A stretch of 22,726 nt of DNA, taken from assembly GCA_001642005.1 (NCBI GenBank), contig LWCA01000582.1:1-22726 (forward strand). The letters are read 5' to 3'. Origin of the DNA: Intoshia linei (taxonomy: Eukaryota > Orthonectida > Rhopaluridae). Below, in pieces: positions 22,001 through 22,726 of the stretch (positions are counted from its first letter, which is position 1; every line of letters starts with the position of its first letter). Under the pieces are notes generated by a model that ran no database searches, was not told the origin of the DNA, and saw only the letters and a list, made by a program, of their open reading frames with translations. The translations under genes were made by a program, and so were the position numbers.

Positions 22001-22726
22001 CTTTGAAATGAAACATATTGTGTACCAAGCTAATGAAATATTAAAGAAAACTACCAAAATCACTAAAGATGAAGACTTGACTTGGTTAATAAAAGAATTA
22101 AAAAGCATAAATACTAAAATAATTTACTTAACTCAAGATGTATTTTAAATACTTTGTAATATTTTCATCAAAAATGTAGCCTCAAAACCAAATACCCGAT
22201 ATTATATTTTGGATTATAGCTGGAAAAGAAAGAATTTCGTATGCTCGATTCCCAGCTCACAGTTTTATTTACCATCAAAATGAAATATTCCGTGGTTCAA
22301 ACTGTGGAATAGTAAAAACAATATTACTAAAAGTAAAAAATATATTTTAAAAAATATTTAAATATTTAGAAACCAATTAAAAACACGTCAAGTATTACAA
22401 GACATATCACTGGAATTCTACGATGTCAAATGTGGTTTGGACTAGTAAATCAAGAAAATAATTGGATAGATGTATTGGCCAAACAAGGATCTGTTACTGT
22501 AACTGCTGAAACTGTAATTAATTTAATTAATTTTTATGAATCAAGTATAATTCTAAGTGTTGTGGATAAAATAGAATACAGTATAACTCCGTTTTGGGCA
22601 CCTTTTTTGAAAAGTGCTCCACAAACTAAGGGTAATGATAATATTCTATTATGTATTAAATTAATTGAACTATGATAGTATTTAATCATAGTAAGAAAAT
22701 TGATAAAGATTCGTTGATGGGGTATA
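19027..22726 (+). CDS. ferlin family protein (dysferlin/myoferlin-like), 5' part
   Basis: Ferlins are large tail-anchored multi-C2 proteins that bind calcium and phospholipid in membrane fusion and repair. Exons: 19027-19129, 19165-19220, 19261-19349, 19388-19490, 19573-19606, 19643-19818, 19860-20054, 20094-20144, 20241-20387, 20446-20483, 20525-20607, 20650-20750, 20820-20888, 20938-20981, 21018-21094, 21131-21240, 21282-21386, 21442-21541, 21577-22139, 22180-22332, 22370-22631, 22679 onward. About 902 residues lie in the window. Domains in order: C2A ('SESDPFVKI', 'LNPTWDE'), acidic linker, C2B ('AQDFQIKIKIIEA', 'SVIGEFK'), FerI ('NNLLIPTGV'), C2C ('RIFDAEDLP', 'YNPSWN', 'LYDWDQIG'), then 'PTFGPAFVNFYGGPRKF', 'GCGYRGRV' and 'IGNYGN', FerA ('YYFLPW', 'WEDVVHRL') and FerB ('ERISYARFPAH', 'MWFGL'). 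GCGYRGR and YYFLPW favour the dysferlin/myoferlin type over otoferlin. The start gives a C2A at the very N-terminus, as usual. The last two exons are least sure. Confidence 0.94.

Overview
The window is nuclear DNA from an animal, most likely an arthropod. It is very AT-rich and eukaryotic in layout: split genes with GT-AG introns, a metazoan gene set (Mediator subunit MED1, a ferlin, an SLC7 light-chain amino-acid transporter, an SHB-type SH2 adaptor, a HIG1-domain protein), and several hAT-type DNA transposons. No bacterial operon, CRISPR array, rRNA or tRNA was seen. The most striking general property is intron size. Across four gene models I placed 39 phase-consistent GT-AG introns; 29 of them are 34-42 bp long and the shortest is 34 bp. 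Most genes therefore look like strings of short unrelated ORFs until they are spliced. A strepsipteran or another insect with reduced introns would fit, but that is a guess.

Layout. 1-1196: right-hand part of a decayed hAT transposon (ZBED5/GTF2IRD2-like transposase), ending in a hAT terminal repeat. 1541-1817: small two-exon HIG1-domain gene (+), which needs a GC-AG intron. 1818-3096: no sure gene; a possible small repeat at 2052-2394. 3097-8430: MED1 (+), conserved N-terminal domain plus a long disordered, lysine-rich tail with an AT-hook. 8431-9511: spacer with a short hAT-like MITE. 9512-10514: seven-exon SHB-like SH2 adaptor (+). 10515-12228: spacer with hairpins and an old hAT remnant. 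12229-13946: ten-exon SLC7/LAT-type amino-acid transporter (-), complete at 445 residues. 13947-19026: transposon-rich stretch holding a 574-bp hAT-like MITE (14475-15048), a 1.1-kb TA-flanked inverted-repeat element (15480-16585) and a 996-bp non-autonomous hAT element with a perfect 8-bp target duplication (17151-18146) that carries a second element inside it. 19027-22726: 5' part of a ferlin gene (+), 22 exons visible, running off the right edge.

The genes do not form a pathway. They are neighbours in a compact genome: MED1 is nuclear transcription machinery, HIG1 proteins are mitochondrial inner-membrane, SHB-like proteins are phosphotyrosine adaptors, SLC7 light chains are plasma-membrane exchangers and ferlins are calcium/lipid-binding membrane-fusion proteins. 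All exon structures are my own manual splices. They are supported by reading-phase agreement at each junction and by family resemblance recalled from memory, not by transcripts or database searches.
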